DNA of 43,461 bases from a virus, in IMG/VR virus record IMGVR_UViG_3300047297_000136, positions 1 through 43,461 of that record; one strand, given 5' to 3'. Positions 9,101-18,367 of the stretch are shown one piece after another (within the stretch, counting starts at the first letter, position 1; each line of letters begins with the position of its first letter). Made by a program: the position numbers and the translations under genes. A model generated the notes under the pieces. It did no database searches. It was not told the origin of the DNA and worked only from the letters and a program-made list of their open reading frames with translations.

Positions 9101-12100
9101 GGTCTGTAGCGCGTTGACGTAGGCGTCCCACAGCTCGTCCGCTTCGATGCGGGCCTGGCGGGCCAGCTTGTCGAAGTCCTCCTCGTAGGCGCCTTTGCCA
9201 CCGCGGAACGATTGAGCGACGTGATTTAGCTCGTGCATGAACGTGCGCAGTCTTTCGACCGGCCCAGCGTTCGTATTCACAGCAAGCGACGGGTTCATCA
9301 TGTCGTAGACTTCGGCAACGCCCAAGTCGTTGGTATCCGCGATGTGGCGGAGAAGTGCCTCGGTCTGGATAACCGTGGCCCGGAGGCGGGGCTCGATCTC
9401 GAAGATGCGCTTGGCGCGCAGGGCCTTCTCAATCGGGATGTTGCGGTCAATTAGGTCGTCGATAAGACCACCCATCGGCTCGTCCGCTTCAGTGATCCAT
9501 CCACCAGTCGGGCCGCGACCCCATACGGTTTCCTTCCAGATTTTGTCACGGTCGACGCCGCTGGTCTCCATATCATGAGCCCGCTTGAGGGCTTGTAGAT
9601 CGGCGCCGGCCGCGTTGGGTCCGACGAACACGGCGATACCCGGGGTGTTCATGTCCCACCGCTTCTGTCGGCCTTTGGTGGCCACCGCGGCAATCGCAGA
9701 CCCCAGCGCGGCGCCCACGAGGGCGGCTGCCGAAAGCTCTTCAGGCTCGAGACCACCCAGCCAGTACTCGGCAGAGGCCAGAGCAACAGTCGACGTGGCG
9801 GCTGCACCCGCAGCTGCACCGACAGAGACACCCTTGATGGTACCCGGGCGGGCACCCTTGCCGGTGTACTCGAACGCAGCGCGGATCGCGTCGTAAGCCG
9901 CGGCTATCGCTGAGTTCTCGGTGTCGACCGCGCGGGCCTCAGTCACAGCATCCTTGGCGCTGGTCCGGCGGCTCGACGGGAGGACACGCTTGGCGGCCTC
10001 ATCAGCTGCGAAGCGACCCATGCCGCTGTCCATGTCTTCGACGATGGCAGCCAGCAGGCGTTCACCTTCAGGCAGGTCTTCGAGGACCTGGGCCAGGCGG
10101 TTGGAGGCCTCAGCGTAGCGAGCACGGAAGCCCTCGGAGGACCCCATGGCGTGCCCCTTGTAGACCTTCTGGAGGTACGTCAGGGCGTCCAGGAGTTGGA
10201 CCTCGGAGCCGGGCTCCAGCTTAGTCGCGATCTCCTCAGCCTGCTTGATGTAGGAGTTCAGCTGGCGACCCATGAGGACGCGGGACGGGGCCTTGTCCTC
10301 GACCTCGATCACCTTCTCGGCGGCCGGCTTCAGGTCTTCCTTGGCCTGCTTCACGATCACCGGGGCGGCCGGGCGAGACGGCTTCGGCTTCGCCTTGGCG
10401 CGGACGTCCTTCTTGCGCTCGATGAGCTGCTGGGCGAAGTGCTCGCGGATGACGGTGATGGCCTTGTTCTTCGTCTTTGGCGGGGCGTCGAGGTTGGCGT
10501 ACGCTTGCGCGATTGCCTTGGCCTCGGGGGCCTTCATCCGCTCGACGACAGCGAGGACCTCTTCGAACGCTTCCCGCTTAGGGCCGGCAGCTGCCAGGCC
10601 TTCGATAGCGTCGGCGACTGGGTCACCCGTGGGGGCTTCCTCGGGCACCTCGCGGAGATTGGCTTCCGGTATCTCCGCAGATTTTGCGGAGGGTTTCGGC
10701 TCTTCAATCTGGCGAACCTTCTCGATTGCCTCGGAGCGCTCGACCACCTTGGCCTTCTCGGCTTCGGGCTTCTCGCGGAAGCTCTTGCGGCCGAAGTAGT
10801 CGGAGCCCTTGCCAGGCTCGACGGGGGCGTCGGGTTGGACGATAGGCTCATCTACGGCGGCAGTTGCCGGCGCTGCCTTCGGTTCCACCGTGGCTGTCCC
10901 CTCGCCGCCGAACGACTTGCGTCCGAAGTATGGGGACTTCACCTTGTCCGAAACCACGAAGGTCTCTTCGGGTGGGGTCGAGTATGACAGCTCACGCGCC
11001 TGCTCCACGGCCTCTTCGCGGACGTCCGACGAGAAGACGACCTCGCCTTCCTTGTCGGTCACCACGAAGCGGCCTTCGGAGGCCAGGGCCTGCGCTTCCT
11101 CCGCGCCCGTGGCGGCATCTTCAGCCTCGGGGGTTACCGACCTACCGGCCGGAGCCGGAGACGGCTGAGGGGCCGCCTCAGTGATCGCCTGGGGTGCATC
11201 AGGTTCCACAGCGTTGATCGTCTGTGGTGAAGCAGGGGCCGCTGGGGGCGGGGCAGGTGGCGACCCCGGGCCAGTCGAGTTGACGACAGGCTTGACGGTC
11301 GGCGGCCGCTGCCGGCCTGGGACGTAGTTGGGGTCTTTCAGGTAGGCGAGGCCATCAGCGAAGCCTTCCACGTACTCGTTCGTCGCGGCGATGATGTCCG
11401 GGTCGTTCGAGATACGGACCTCCATGAGGTGCTGGCCTACCTGCTGGAAGAAGTCGTCCAGCTGGTCTTGATTGGGCTGGAAGAGCTTCTTCTCGAAGTA
11501 GCGCTTGGCGGCCTGGCGACCGGCGCGGATGCGGACAGCCGATGCCTCATAGACACGCTTCTGACCCTCGGCCGCGGTGACGCCTTGGCGGCTGCGGGTG
11601 TTGGGGTTCCACGAGAGGCGGTCGGCGACGGTGCGGACGATAGGGTCTGCGGATCGCGCTAGGTAGTTCAGCGGGGTCCCGATGGTGAACCGGCCGGCCC
11701 GCTTGGGGGCGCCGGGGATACCATCCTCGTCCACCATGAACGGCACGGGGCCGCCCTGAGCTGCACCACCGGCACCGCCGTCAGTGCCTACGGGTTGGTA
11801 CTTGAACGGCTTCTCGATGTTCTCCGCGAGCTTGTTGTCGAGGTACTTCGTGGCTTCCACCAGCTCGTCGGCGCGGGAGCGACCGATGGAGTTGAGAGCA
11901 CCACCCAGGATCGGGGTGAGCGCGAGGAAACCTGCGGACATCAGGGGGTCACGCTCGGGGTCCGCGAGGGTGTTGAGACCTTCGAGGGGAACGTCGACAG
12001 CGAGGCCCGTGGCCGCACCGATCTTGAAGCGCTCGGCTTTCGTCAGCCCGTCAGACGCGAAGCGGATAGCCGCCCCGGTCTTCGTGGCGCTGTTCGCGAT

Positions 12101-12727
12101 GCGCGTCGTGATGGCGCCGGCAGCCGCCGACCCTGCAACAAGGAACGTCGGGTCTGCCATGTTCCAGAGGATGCGCGTGCCCATGCCCACGATGCCCGGG
12201 TTGTCAACCAGGATTTGCTGTTCGCGTTCCTGACGCCGGGAGTAGACGAGGGCCTGTGCTTCGAGGTCCTCTGGCGAGGTCGACGAGAGGAGCTTGCCAA
12301 TGGTCCGGTCGTTGTCGATGATGTTGTACTTCTTGGTGACCGCGAGGATTTCAGCGTCGGTCGGGCGGTAGCCCGTGACGTTGTTCGCGTCGATCAGGTC
12401 ACCGCCCAGTCGCACACGCTCCGCGGCAATGTTGGCCGGGATCGTGAAGAAGTTGCCGAAGTCCTGCGTACCGATGGTGCCCAGTTTCGGGAAGCGGACA
12501 CCCGGGATGAACGATGGGTCCTCCCGGCGTTCGAACGGGTTCTCGAACTCGATCAGGTTTTGCTCGGCCGGACCACCCACGGCAGCCGCTTCAGCAGCTG
12601 CAGCAGCTTCTTCCTCAGCCCGCGTGATGTCGGCGGGGTCGTACATCTCTGCGATGTCCGCTTCGGAATAGGCTACGCTGTCGGGTTGGCCGGTTTTTTC
12701 GAGCCATGACTTGCGCCATTCTGTCAT
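6155..12727 (-). CDS. Giant internal virion protein (gp16-like) with HELNH zincin motif
   Basis: 2190 residues, against 1318 for T7 gp16. The position after gp13-gp14-gp15 and the C-terminal segment LLFQFLSFPINAFSKHTGFAL support the internal core and ejection role, forming part of the trans-envelope channel. The N-terminus lacks a lytic transglycosylase signature that I can see. Instead, HELNH at residues 1165-1169 (FMHELNHVAQSF) is a zinc metallopeptidase-type HExxH. Residues about 470-760 are a low-complexity Pro/Ala/Glu linker, and residues about 965-1010 look hydrophobic. It starts at ATG 12727, which overlaps the gp15 stop in ATGA. The peptidase activity is inferred from the motif alone. 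Confidence 0.88.
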   Translation of the reverse strand: MTEWRKSWLEKTGQPDSVAYSEADIAEMYDPADITRAEEEAAAAAEAAAVGGPAEQNLIEFENPFERREDPSFIPGVRFPKLGTIGTQDFGNFFTIPANIAAERVRLGGDLIDANNVTGYRPTDAEILAVTKKYNIIDNDRTIGKLLSSTSPEDLEAQALVYSRRQEREQQILVDNPGIVGMGTRILWNMADPTFLVAGSAAAGAITTRIANSATKTGAAIRFASDGLTKAERFKIGAATGLAVDVPLEGLNTLADPERDPLMSAGFLALTPILGGALNSIGRSRADELVEATKYLDNKLAENIEKPFKYQPVGTDGGAGGAAQGGPVPFMVDEDGIPGAPKRAGRFTIGTPLNYLARSADPIVRTVADRLSWNPNTRSRQGVTAAEGQKRVYEASAVRIRAGRQAAKRYFEKKLFQPNQDQLDDFFQQVGQHLMEVRISNDPDIIAATNEYVEGFADGLAYLKDPNYVPGRQRPPTVKPVVNSTGPGSPPAPPPAAPASPQTINAVEPDAPQAITEAAPQPSPAPAGRSVTPEAEDAATGAEEAQALASEGRFVVTDKEGEVVFSSDVREEAVEQARELSYSTPPEETFVVSDKVKSPYFGRKSFGGEGTATVEPKAAPATAAVDEPIVQPDAPVEPGKGSDYFGRKSFREKPEAEKAKVVERSEAIEKVRQIEEPKPSAKSAEIPEANLREVPEEAPTGDPVADAIEGLAAAGPKREAFEEVLAVVERMKAPEAKAIAQAYANLDAPPKTKNKAITVIREHFAQQLIERKKDVRAKAKPKPSRPAAPVIVKQAKEDLKPAAEKVIEVEDKAPSRVLMGRQLNSYIKQAEEIATKLEPGSEVQLLDALTYLQKVYKGHAMGSSEGFRARYAEASNRLAQVLEDLPEGERLLAAIVEDMDSGMGRFAADEAAKRVLPSSRRTSAKDAVTEARAVDTENSAIAAAYDAIRAAFEYTGKGARPGTIKGVSVGAAAGAAATSTVALASAEYWLGGLEPEELSAAALVGAALGSAIAAVATKGRQKRWDMNTPGIAVFVGPNAAGADLQALKRAHDMETSGVDRDKIWKETVWGRGPTGGWITEADEPMGGLIDDLIDRNIPIEKALRAKRIFEIEPRLRATVIQTEALLRHIADTNDLGVAEVYDMMNPSLAVNTNAGPVERLRTFMHELNHVAQSFRGGKGAYEEDFDKLARQARIEADELWDAYVNALQTKQDDIVDEIYAAYEDAVARSDRYYNYLRQDIEAESRMVERRMGLSRKQRRDRPPWKDFDVPEDDLWTGTAGMRAFSLASDVRRFRADDWWSQNVQEGVFAGNELEGSSYWRMDTPDGQGVTVWTEEVDAGEITFNWDWNDNVDNMRLFGDNPNATPAQSARAFAFAQAAFERILREEGPNVMTFEGLKKAKPGRDASGHERVQEFLMGRGDAPGYVASKGTWKSKVKDPDTGEMVEVTRSAFAYSREGMDLGEVWQGIRLGNVSIEVVPTKGSAKPMNPASKPAQPATNAPPADNYLGLEEARFVDYDPAFLPRRFNKAGYDRVFLSPQFRGSTNALGNRIGQIIYRTNPTGLDEMAAARPTPISGEDLALRIGVQYAKTVAELMNPANKGKSPFRKVSLDDREAAKEIVRESLTGGPLADFDTEEAMEMILDLVAPIRKSSTENPRMRQRVQMQLDAEQDGDILDMFEWNAENLFVQYMRTTSGFAGLLKAGFRSESEVRNMIDEVRTNAGRDPKRQPRAKREVEMLEATLDAIMGRPAEDLMSNPHWTWLANQMRRYNYGRLMNNTGFLALSEVGGAIASVGLTRLMGMFPEFLKYYRQVRSGDPAVSENIFYLADITMGHGSAQVRSRVGQMADAQEGAFASIEDQGSILGKKIDTFTRKQANLVGRFSGMTPIQEFLRMSIVTAEAQDWVKAARAGKAPYSERRMAALGVGPEEWRRISAELRKWGDTQSPDSQRMVPNMDLAGWEDGDALSLFINSLDRNARRIVLEGDIGHQAFWLRNRPSAQLLFQFLSFPINAFSKHTGFALNVKDTSVGAEMMAMSLGGALGYLARTHATALTQDTDEERQQYRAERATLPEFGKAMFYYGAHLSVAPNVIDTAGQLGSAMNVPGAGPIFAKTRASGLAGDVVTGNPSYQFIDRSANVLGGLTEGTPVSEQDVQKVVRHFAPMGNHIVMNALLDHLLEFLPDEEGSVEETAQ

Positions 12728-14913
12728 TTCATGTTCCCAAACTGTAAGGGGTTGGCAGGATCGGCTGGTCGTTCAAGCCGCTCCCTCCTAGCCCTGACGG
12801 CTGAGATGTCTGCGGCGTCAACAACGCCATTAGGTTTCGCTGGCTCTGCGGCCGGCGTAGTCTTGATGCTCTGTACACCGACGTAAATCTCGGTGGCACC
12901 GAAGTAGTCGAGTGCTTCTGGAAGCTCTCCATCCTTGCCAGCCCGCATGAGGCTGTAGGTGGAGCCGTCGTTCCACACGAGGCGGAGTTCATCGGCCGGC
13001 ACGTTGAACGCAGCGGCGCGATCCTTCAGGAAGGTGTCGACGGTCTTGGCCCACTCCTCGGCGCTCGGGGTGACACCCGAGGCGAGAGGCTTGGCGGGGA
13101 GACGCACGGTACCGCCGTTGACGGTCACGAAGTTCTCCGAGGCGCTCTTGGCAGCTTCCTCGATAGCGACGTCTTGAGGGACCCCGGCGAGCATGCGCCA
13201 GGAGATTTCCTCTTGGAGATAATCGTCGACCTGGAGCTTCTCAGGGTTGACCTTCTTGGGGCCACCCCAGCCGAACCAGGTGCGGTCGCCGAACGGGTCC
13301 AGGAGCTTGACCTGCTTGGCCGCCGTGGAGACTGCCTTGCTGTCTTTCTGAACGCGCACGCCGGATGTCTCAGCGGCGACTGCGTTGATGATCGCAGCTT
13401 CGGGGGACATCGTCGGGTTGTTTCGAACGACGCTCTCTGCTGCTTCGAGGATCGCTCGGGACCGCCTGTCGGTGACAAAGCGCTCGCGTGCGGCGGTGCC
13501 CATGTTCTTCCAGATGGTCAGTGCCTGCACAGCGCCTTCCGGGTTGCTCCGAAGACCGTCCGGGGAGAGACCTGAGGTCAGGCCGGCCATCGTCCGTTGG
13601 AACACTGGGTCCTGTTCGCCGCTCTTCACGAGGGCGTCCGTGTACGCACGATACTTCAGAGCGTCCGGTCCCTTGAGGCCGGCGAAGTCTTCACCTAGCG
13701 CAAGGGTACGCCACATGTTGATGGCGCCTGCGCGGAGGGACGAAGCGGTCACCTTGGTCGACTTCCCGGTGTCCGGGTTCACGACGGTCTGATCGGTGAT
13801 CTTGTAGCCGGCACCTGACGCGAGTAGCGACAGGGCGTTCTTCTCCATCATGATGCGCTGCTCTTCGAGTTCGCGGCGGAGGTTCTCCTGAGCATAGCGA
13901 GCCGCGGCCTGCTCCCGGTGGGAACGATAGGCGGCCAGGGCCTGGCGCTGGAGTTCGGACTGCTCTCCGTCCTTCTGTTCGAAGTTGGCGAGGGCAGCGT
14001 ATTCCGGCGACTTCAGGAGGGACTGCTCGGACATGTTGTCGAAGCGAGTGGTGAGATCGGAGAAGGCCTGGTTGCGGACGCCGCGGAGGCGCTCGTCTCG
14101 TTCGCCCACAGCGCGTTCACGCAGGGCCGCCAGGTCGCCGCCGTACTGGGCAGTGTCCATGAGGGACGGCGCGTCGCCACGCTTGGTGCCTACGATGGCA
14201 TCGAAGTCTTCGACGTTGCCCTCGATAGCCAGACGCCGGGCGAAGCCGACCTGGATTTCCGAGAGCTGTTCGCCGGAGAGGCTCTTACCGAAGACGCTGG
14301 ACTTCACCGCGGCGGTCGCTGCGTTGATGTCCTTGGTATCAGACCAGGTGTCGAACCACAGCGTGCTCGATGCTTCCACCGCGTCCTGCTCCGCCTTGAC
14401 GAGGGCTTCCTTCAGCTGCTGCTGATTGAACTGCGCTTGGAGGCGGGAGTTCTGTTCGTTGAAGCCGCGGGCGAAGAACGGGTCGTCTAAGGTAGGGGCG
14501 TTCGTCTTGTAGAACTCGTTGACCGCATCGGCGTCCCCGGTGTCCACACCGGACTTAGCCATTTGCAGGGCGAGGTCGTCGGCCTGGCGCCGGCCGCGGT
14601 AGACGTTGATCGCCGGCAGCAGGTACGGGTTGGCCTTGAACTTGGCGGCCATAGGCTCGCTCTCAATCTCGGCGCGGAGCTGCTCGGAGGTGTAGCCTGC
14701 GGTCGTCTGTTCGAAGACAGCGGCCTCGTCCACGGCCAGCTTGCGGGTGTTCTCGATGCGGGCCGAGAAGTTCTCCCGGAGGCCACCGATGACTTGCTCA
14801 CCGGCGACCCCGAGGGACCGAGCGAGGTCCCCCAGGCGCGAGGGAGCCTGCGCGTCGGGGCCGGTGAAAACGCCGCCCGCGAAGCCGCCGCCTTGGGTTT
14901 GTTCTGGTTTCAT
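12724..14913 (-). CDS. Internal virion protein C (gp15-like)
   Basis: 729 residues against 747 for T7 gp15, in the canonical place between gp14 and gp16 and overlapping both by ATGA. In T7 this protein forms the middle of the internal core and the periplasmic tunnel during ejection. Here it is alpha-helical and charged, with long segments such as EQAAARYAQENLRRELEEQRIMMEKNALSLL. No signal peptide or membrane helix is evident, as expected for an ejected protein. The assignment comes from size, order and composition. Confidence 0.88.
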   Translation of the reverse strand: MKPEQTQGGGFAGGVFTGPDAQAPSRLGDLARSLGVAGEQVIGGLRENFSARIENTRKLAVDEAAVFEQTTAGYTSEQLRAEIESEPMAAKFKANPYLLPAINVYRGRRQADDLALQMAKSGVDTGDADAVNEFYKTNAPTLDDPFFARGFNEQNSRLQAQFNQQQLKEALVKAEQDAVEASSTLWFDTWSDTKDINAATAAVKSSVFGKSLSGEQLSEIQVGFARRLAIEGNVEDFDAIVGTKRGDAPSLMDTAQYGGDLAALRERAVGERDERLRGVRNQAFSDLTTRFDNMSEQSLLKSPEYAALANFEQKDGEQSELQRQALAAYRSHREQAAARYAQENLRRELEEQRIMMEKNALSLLASGAGYKITDQTVVNPDTGKSTKVTASSLRAGAINMWRTLALGEDFAGLKGPDALKYRAYTDALVKSGEQDPVFQRTMAGLTSGLSPDGLRSNPEGAVQALTIWKNMGTAARERFVTDRRSRAILEAAESVVRNNPTMSPEAAIINAVAAETSGVRVQKDSKAVSTAAKQVKLLDPFGDRTWFGWGGPKKVNPEKLQVDDYLQEEISWRMLAGVPQDVAIEEAAKSASENFVTVNGGTVRLPAKPLASGVTPSAEEWAKTVDTFLKDRAAAFNVPADELRLVWNDGSTYSLMRAGKDGELPEALDYFGATEIYVGVQSIKTTPAAEPAKPNGVVDAADISAVRARRERLERPADPANPLQFGNMK

Positions 14914-15584
14914 GCGACGGCCTCTTCAGCTTTCATGGATTTGAACATGCGGAGGCCTTGAAAGACCGATCCGCCGATGTTAGCGCCCAGCGAGAGAAGG
15001 CTGGGAGGCGTGGCGCGGGCAACGCTGCCGATGCGACCCCGGGCTGTCTCACCAGCTGCGCGCGAGGCGTACTGGTAGCGGACAGCCGAGAGGCCTTCGT
15101 TGCGGTCGATAGCTGCAATGCCGGTGCCCTCAGCCGCGAGGAGATCGCGCTGGATGGCTGCGGCCGTGAAGCCGCCGATGCCCGCCTCGCCAGTCGCCAC
15201 GTTGGCGGCCGCGCGGGATGCGAGCGCTTCGCCGCGGAGGCTGTTGCGTCGCTCGGTGGCCTGATCCTGGGACACCATGGTCTCTGCGTTGAGAGACACG
15301 ATGTCGTCCTGGTACGCACGAATGGCAGAGGCCTGGTTCTGAGCGAAGGCAGCGTTCTGCATCGCAGCTTCCTGGCGCTGGCCCATGTAGCCCAAGGCAC
15401 TCTGCCCAATGCCGAGGCCGGTGCTGAGCGCTGAGATACCCTTGGCGGTCTTCGCAAGGGCAAAGGCGCCCTTGGCTGCGCCGGCTACAGACGCAAAGCC
15501 TGGGATGGCCGCCACGGCGCCGCCGATAGCCGCGCCAGCGCTAGATACGAGTGCCGGTACTGCGGCGAGTGCTGGAAGGCACAT
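14910..15584 (-). CDS. Internal virion protein B (gp14-like)
   Basis: 224 residues, against 196 in T7. The N-terminus is hydrophobic and rich in small residues (ALVSSAGAAIGGAVAAIPGFASVAGAAKGAFAL), typical of gp14, which inserts in the outer membrane at ejection. A helical middle (YMGQRQEAAMQNAAFAQNQASAIRAYQDDI) and a Ser/Ala C-terminus follow. It overlaps the gp13-like gene by 44 bases and gp15 by an ATGA junction, so translation is probably coupled. Confidence 0.9.
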   Translation of the reverse strand: MCLPALAAVPALVSSAGAAIGGAVAAIPGFASVAGAAKGAFALAKTAKGISALSTGLGIGQSALGYMGQRQEAAMQNAAFAQNQASAIRAYQDDIVSLNAETMVSQDQATERRNSLRGEALASRAAANVATGEAGIGGFTAAAIQRDLLAAEGTGIAAIDRNEGLSAVRYQYASRAAGETARGRIGSVARATPPSLLSLGANIGGSVFQGLRMFKSMKAEEAVA

Positions 15585-16089
15585 AGGTGAACTCCGTGAA
15601 GTATTCGAGCAGCGGGCCGCGCTTCCGGGTTTCCCCGAGAGTGCAGCCCAGCGCCTTGATGAAGCGGATGTGAGAGTGGTTCTTTGAGTGGACTACGTTG
15701 CTCAGGAGGCCCCTGCGATAATACCACCGGCGCAGGAGGCCCCTGCCGTGCCGAAGCATGAAGCGGGCGTGCCCCTTCACACCGGGGGTACAAAGAAGCC
15801 ACGGGTGGTGACCCTCGGCGTCCTGAGCGCACCCGTAGATCGCCACCGGCACTCCATCGACGTACGCAACATGCGTGTTGAACGGAAGGGAAGCCGCGAG
15901 AAACTTCGGGTCTCTCCCGGTGGCAGCGACCACTTCAGCGTAATCCCCGTCGAGTAGGTTGCTCAGTACAAAGTGAACGCCGGCTGGGTCGCCTATGTGA
16001 ATGCCTATCCTACCCGACCCTTTGGGACTTGCTTTCGACAAGACCCCGCCAGGAGGCTGCGAGGAAGTTGCTGGGGAAGATGCTGTCAT
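15541..16089 (-). CDS. gp13-like internal virion protein A
   Basis: 182 residues from ATG 16089, against 138 in T7 gp13. The core from about residue 27 (RIGIHIGDPAGVHFVLSNLLDGDYAEVVAATGRDP) through LCTPGVKGHARFMLRHGRGLL and NHSHIRFIKALGCTLGE resembles the acetyltransferase-like fold of this family, whose phage members help assemble the virion. It lies between gp12 and gp14 in the T7 order. The 80-base overlap with the gp12-like gene suggests the true start may be downstream, for example at a TTG near 16041, but AGGA does precede the ATG. Confidence 0.85.
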   Translation of the reverse strand: MTASSPATSSQPPGGVLSKASPKGSGRIGIHIGDPAGVHFVLSNLLDGDYAEVVAATGRDPKFLAASLPFNTHVAYVDGVPVAIYGCAQDAEGHHPWLLCTPGVKGHARFMLRHGRGLLRRWYYRRGLLSNVVHSKNHSHIRFIKALGCTLGETRKRGPLLEYFTEFTYVPSSTRRSTGTRI

Positions 16090-18367
16090 TCTCGATCCTG
16101 AGGTTCCAGTGTTTGTTCTTGGTGGGGGTCTTCATGCGGAACTTGTCGTCATCCAGCCCGGGTACGGACAGAGCGCTGGCGCCCAGGATCGTACCGGAGA
16201 AGACCTTCGTCACGCTGTCCCGATACCGGGGCGAGAAGATCATCCTGAAATACCCAGTCTTCGTGAAGTCGACGGAGTAGTCCCGGACCCTGATCTCGGT
16301 CTCGGTGTTGGCCACCGGGTCCACGCGATCTGGCGGGTTGAAGTAGGGACGCGTCGGGTCGAAGCTCATGGTGTACTTGATGCCGGACACGAGGTTCCAC
16401 GCTGTCTTGTCGCCGGCCACGTAGATGGTGTTGCCGGCGGTAGCCACGATGGGGACTTCCACGCCGGGGGCATGGAGGCCACCCGAGGAGAACCGGGTGA
16501 AGACCTGCTGACCCGTGAGCGGGCGATACGGCAGGGTGATCGCCGTGCGCTGCGTGACGCCGCTGTACGCCACCGTGCATTGGTCCATCGTCACGCGGTG
16601 GTCCAGGTGGGAGAAGTACGGGAGCGACGGGTCCTTGAGATCGGGACGGAAGCGGCATCGTTCGAGGTGGTAGCCATCGGCCCGCTTGAAGATTGCATAG
16701 CCGACGTTGTTCACGAAGAAGAACGCCTGGAGCGTATTCTCGATGGACATCTCCCAGCGGCCCCAGGCGGACTGGAGCTTCTCGTTGCCGTTCCACAGGA
16801 ACTCGTAGACCCACAGCTTGCTGGGAAAGTCCGACGAGCGGGCCACCAAGGTGTTCTCCAGGGTGGTCGCTGAGAGCGACACGATGTTGGGCGGGAGGTA
16901 TGTCGGGCACTGGCTGGTGACCTCTGCTGCGTCCTCTGTCTGCGCTGCTCCGTCGATGTAGAACTCGCGGAGACCCGAAGCGCCGTCACGGTCGAACGGG
17001 AAGTAGATGTTCTTGCCGGCCGCAACTGGTCGACACACGGGGGAGCATGCGAAGGACGTGACCGGGTCGATCATTGCGCTTGCCGGCGTCAGGCCTCCAT
17101 CACTGTCCATGATGAACTGGCCATTGTCAGCGAAGAGGGCGAGCTTCTTGTCGAAGGCCACGGCGTGGTGAAGGTACGTGACAGGGCTGCTCTCGCCTGA
17201 GGCATCGCCGGCCGGGGTGTCGATGGGATCGTCCGGGAGGAGCTGCGTCAGGGTCGTGCGGAAGAAATTGAAGTAGTCGCCAGCCTTCGAGAGGATGACG
17301 TTCTCGTCTGCGAGGAAGCCGAGGCGGTTCCGCCAGTAGAACACTGCGCGGATCGGGAGGCCCTCGAACGAGGCGAAGGGGTTGCTGTCATCGTTACCGA
17401 CTGCGCGGTCCACCCACGGGAGGTACTCCAGCGTGAAGGTGTCGTTAGACTGGCGCACGAGGCCGACCGGGAGGGTCTGCTCGTTCCACTCGATGTTTGC
17501 GCCTGGCTCCAGGGTCTCCTCCCAGACGTCGCCGGTGAACCGGACCCAGTAGTCGTCAAACGCGGAGGTCGGATCGCCGGCCACCCGGAGTACCACTCCA
17601 GGTTTCCCCGTGCGTGGAAGCTCGGTGAAGCGCTGGATGTTGTCCTTGAGGGCGCGCATGGCTTCGTTACCTTGGCCGTCCTCGGTGACGATGGTGAAGT
17701 CGTGGGTGTCGTCGCCGATGTAGATCAGCGAGCCGATCCGCTCCAGGCGCGAGTACCCGGTGATCTGGGACACGAGTTGCTCCGCGATGTTCTCCGTCGA
17801 GATGGACGCAGAGTGGGCAGCTGTGGAGCCATCCGGCGTGGTGTACTGGGCGGTGATGGTCACGCCGTTCTTAACCAGGGTGATGCGGTAGGTGCGGCCG
17901 TAGGCTCCCGCGCGAACGAAGATTAGGCCTTCGTTGGGACGCAGGGCGGCCGTCGTGGATTTCCTGCCGGCGACCTTGGTCTTGTTCAGGAGGATCGTGT
18001 AGTCGGCAATCGTCAAGGCGCGGAGGTCGTTCTCCGGGTCCGGGCATTGGAGGTACGTCCCGACCGAGCCGGTGACAGTCTTCTCCACACCATCGACGAT
18101 GTCGAACACGCGGACTGCGCCGTCAGCCACGGAGGCCACGTAGCGGTTGCTCGTGTCGCGGTCGATGTAGAACCAAGCTGGTTCCTGGGAGGGCGGGGTG
18201 GAGATGAGACGGGCGACGTGCTCGAAGGGCGGGCGCTTACCCAGGCCCTCGACGGGGTCCGCCACCGCGTTGACGCACTCACTGAGTTGGTTCAGGTAGC
18301 GAGACAGCGGGGGCTGCTGGGATACGCCGCCGATGAGGTTCGGGATCGGCTGGTCGTACAGGGACAT
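16010..18367 (-). CDS. Tail tubular protein B (gp12-like nozzle)
   Basis: 785 residues, matching the 794 of T7 gp12, the nozzle of the short tail. The N-terminus MSLYDQPIPNLIGGVSQQPPLSRYLNQLSECVNAV is the hallmark of the family, which begins with a gene-wide conserved NLxxGVSQQPxxxR stretch. The rest is beta-rich. Its start overlaps the gp11 stop by one base, so the two tail genes are coupled, as in T7. Confidence 0.96.
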   Translation of the reverse strand: MSLYDQPIPNLIGGVSQQPPLSRYLNQLSECVNAVADPVEGLGKRPPFEHVARLISTPPSQEPAWFYIDRDTSNRYVASVADGAVRVFDIVDGVEKTVTGSVGTYLQCPDPENDLRALTIADYTILLNKTKVAGRKSTTAALRPNEGLIFVRAGAYGRTYRITLVKNGVTITAQYTTPDGSTAAHSASISTENIAEQLVSQITGYSRLERIGSLIYIGDDTHDFTIVTEDGQGNEAMRALKDNIQRFTELPRTGKPGVVLRVAGDPTSAFDDYWVRFTGDVWEETLEPGANIEWNEQTLPVGLVRQSNDTFTLEYLPWVDRAVGNDDSNPFASFEGLPIRAVFYWRNRLGFLADENVILSKAGDYFNFFRTTLTQLLPDDPIDTPAGDASGESSPVTYLHHAVAFDKKLALFADNGQFIMDSDGGLTPASAMIDPVTSFACSPVCRPVAAGKNIYFPFDRDGASGLREFYIDGAAQTEDAAEVTSQCPTYLPPNIVSLSATTLENTLVARSSDFPSKLWVYEFLWNGNEKLQSAWGRWEMSIENTLQAFFFVNNVGYAIFKRADGYHLERCRFRPDLKDPSLPYFSHLDHRVTMDQCTVAYSGVTQRTAITLPYRPLTGQQVFTRFSSGGLHAPGVEVPIVATAGNTIYVAGDKTAWNLVSGIKYTMSFDPTRPYFNPPDRVDPVANTETEIRVRDYSVDFTKTGYFRMIFSPRYRDSVTKVFSGTILGASALSVPGLDDDKFRMKTPTKNKHWNLRIENDSIFPSNFLAASWRGLVESKSQRVG

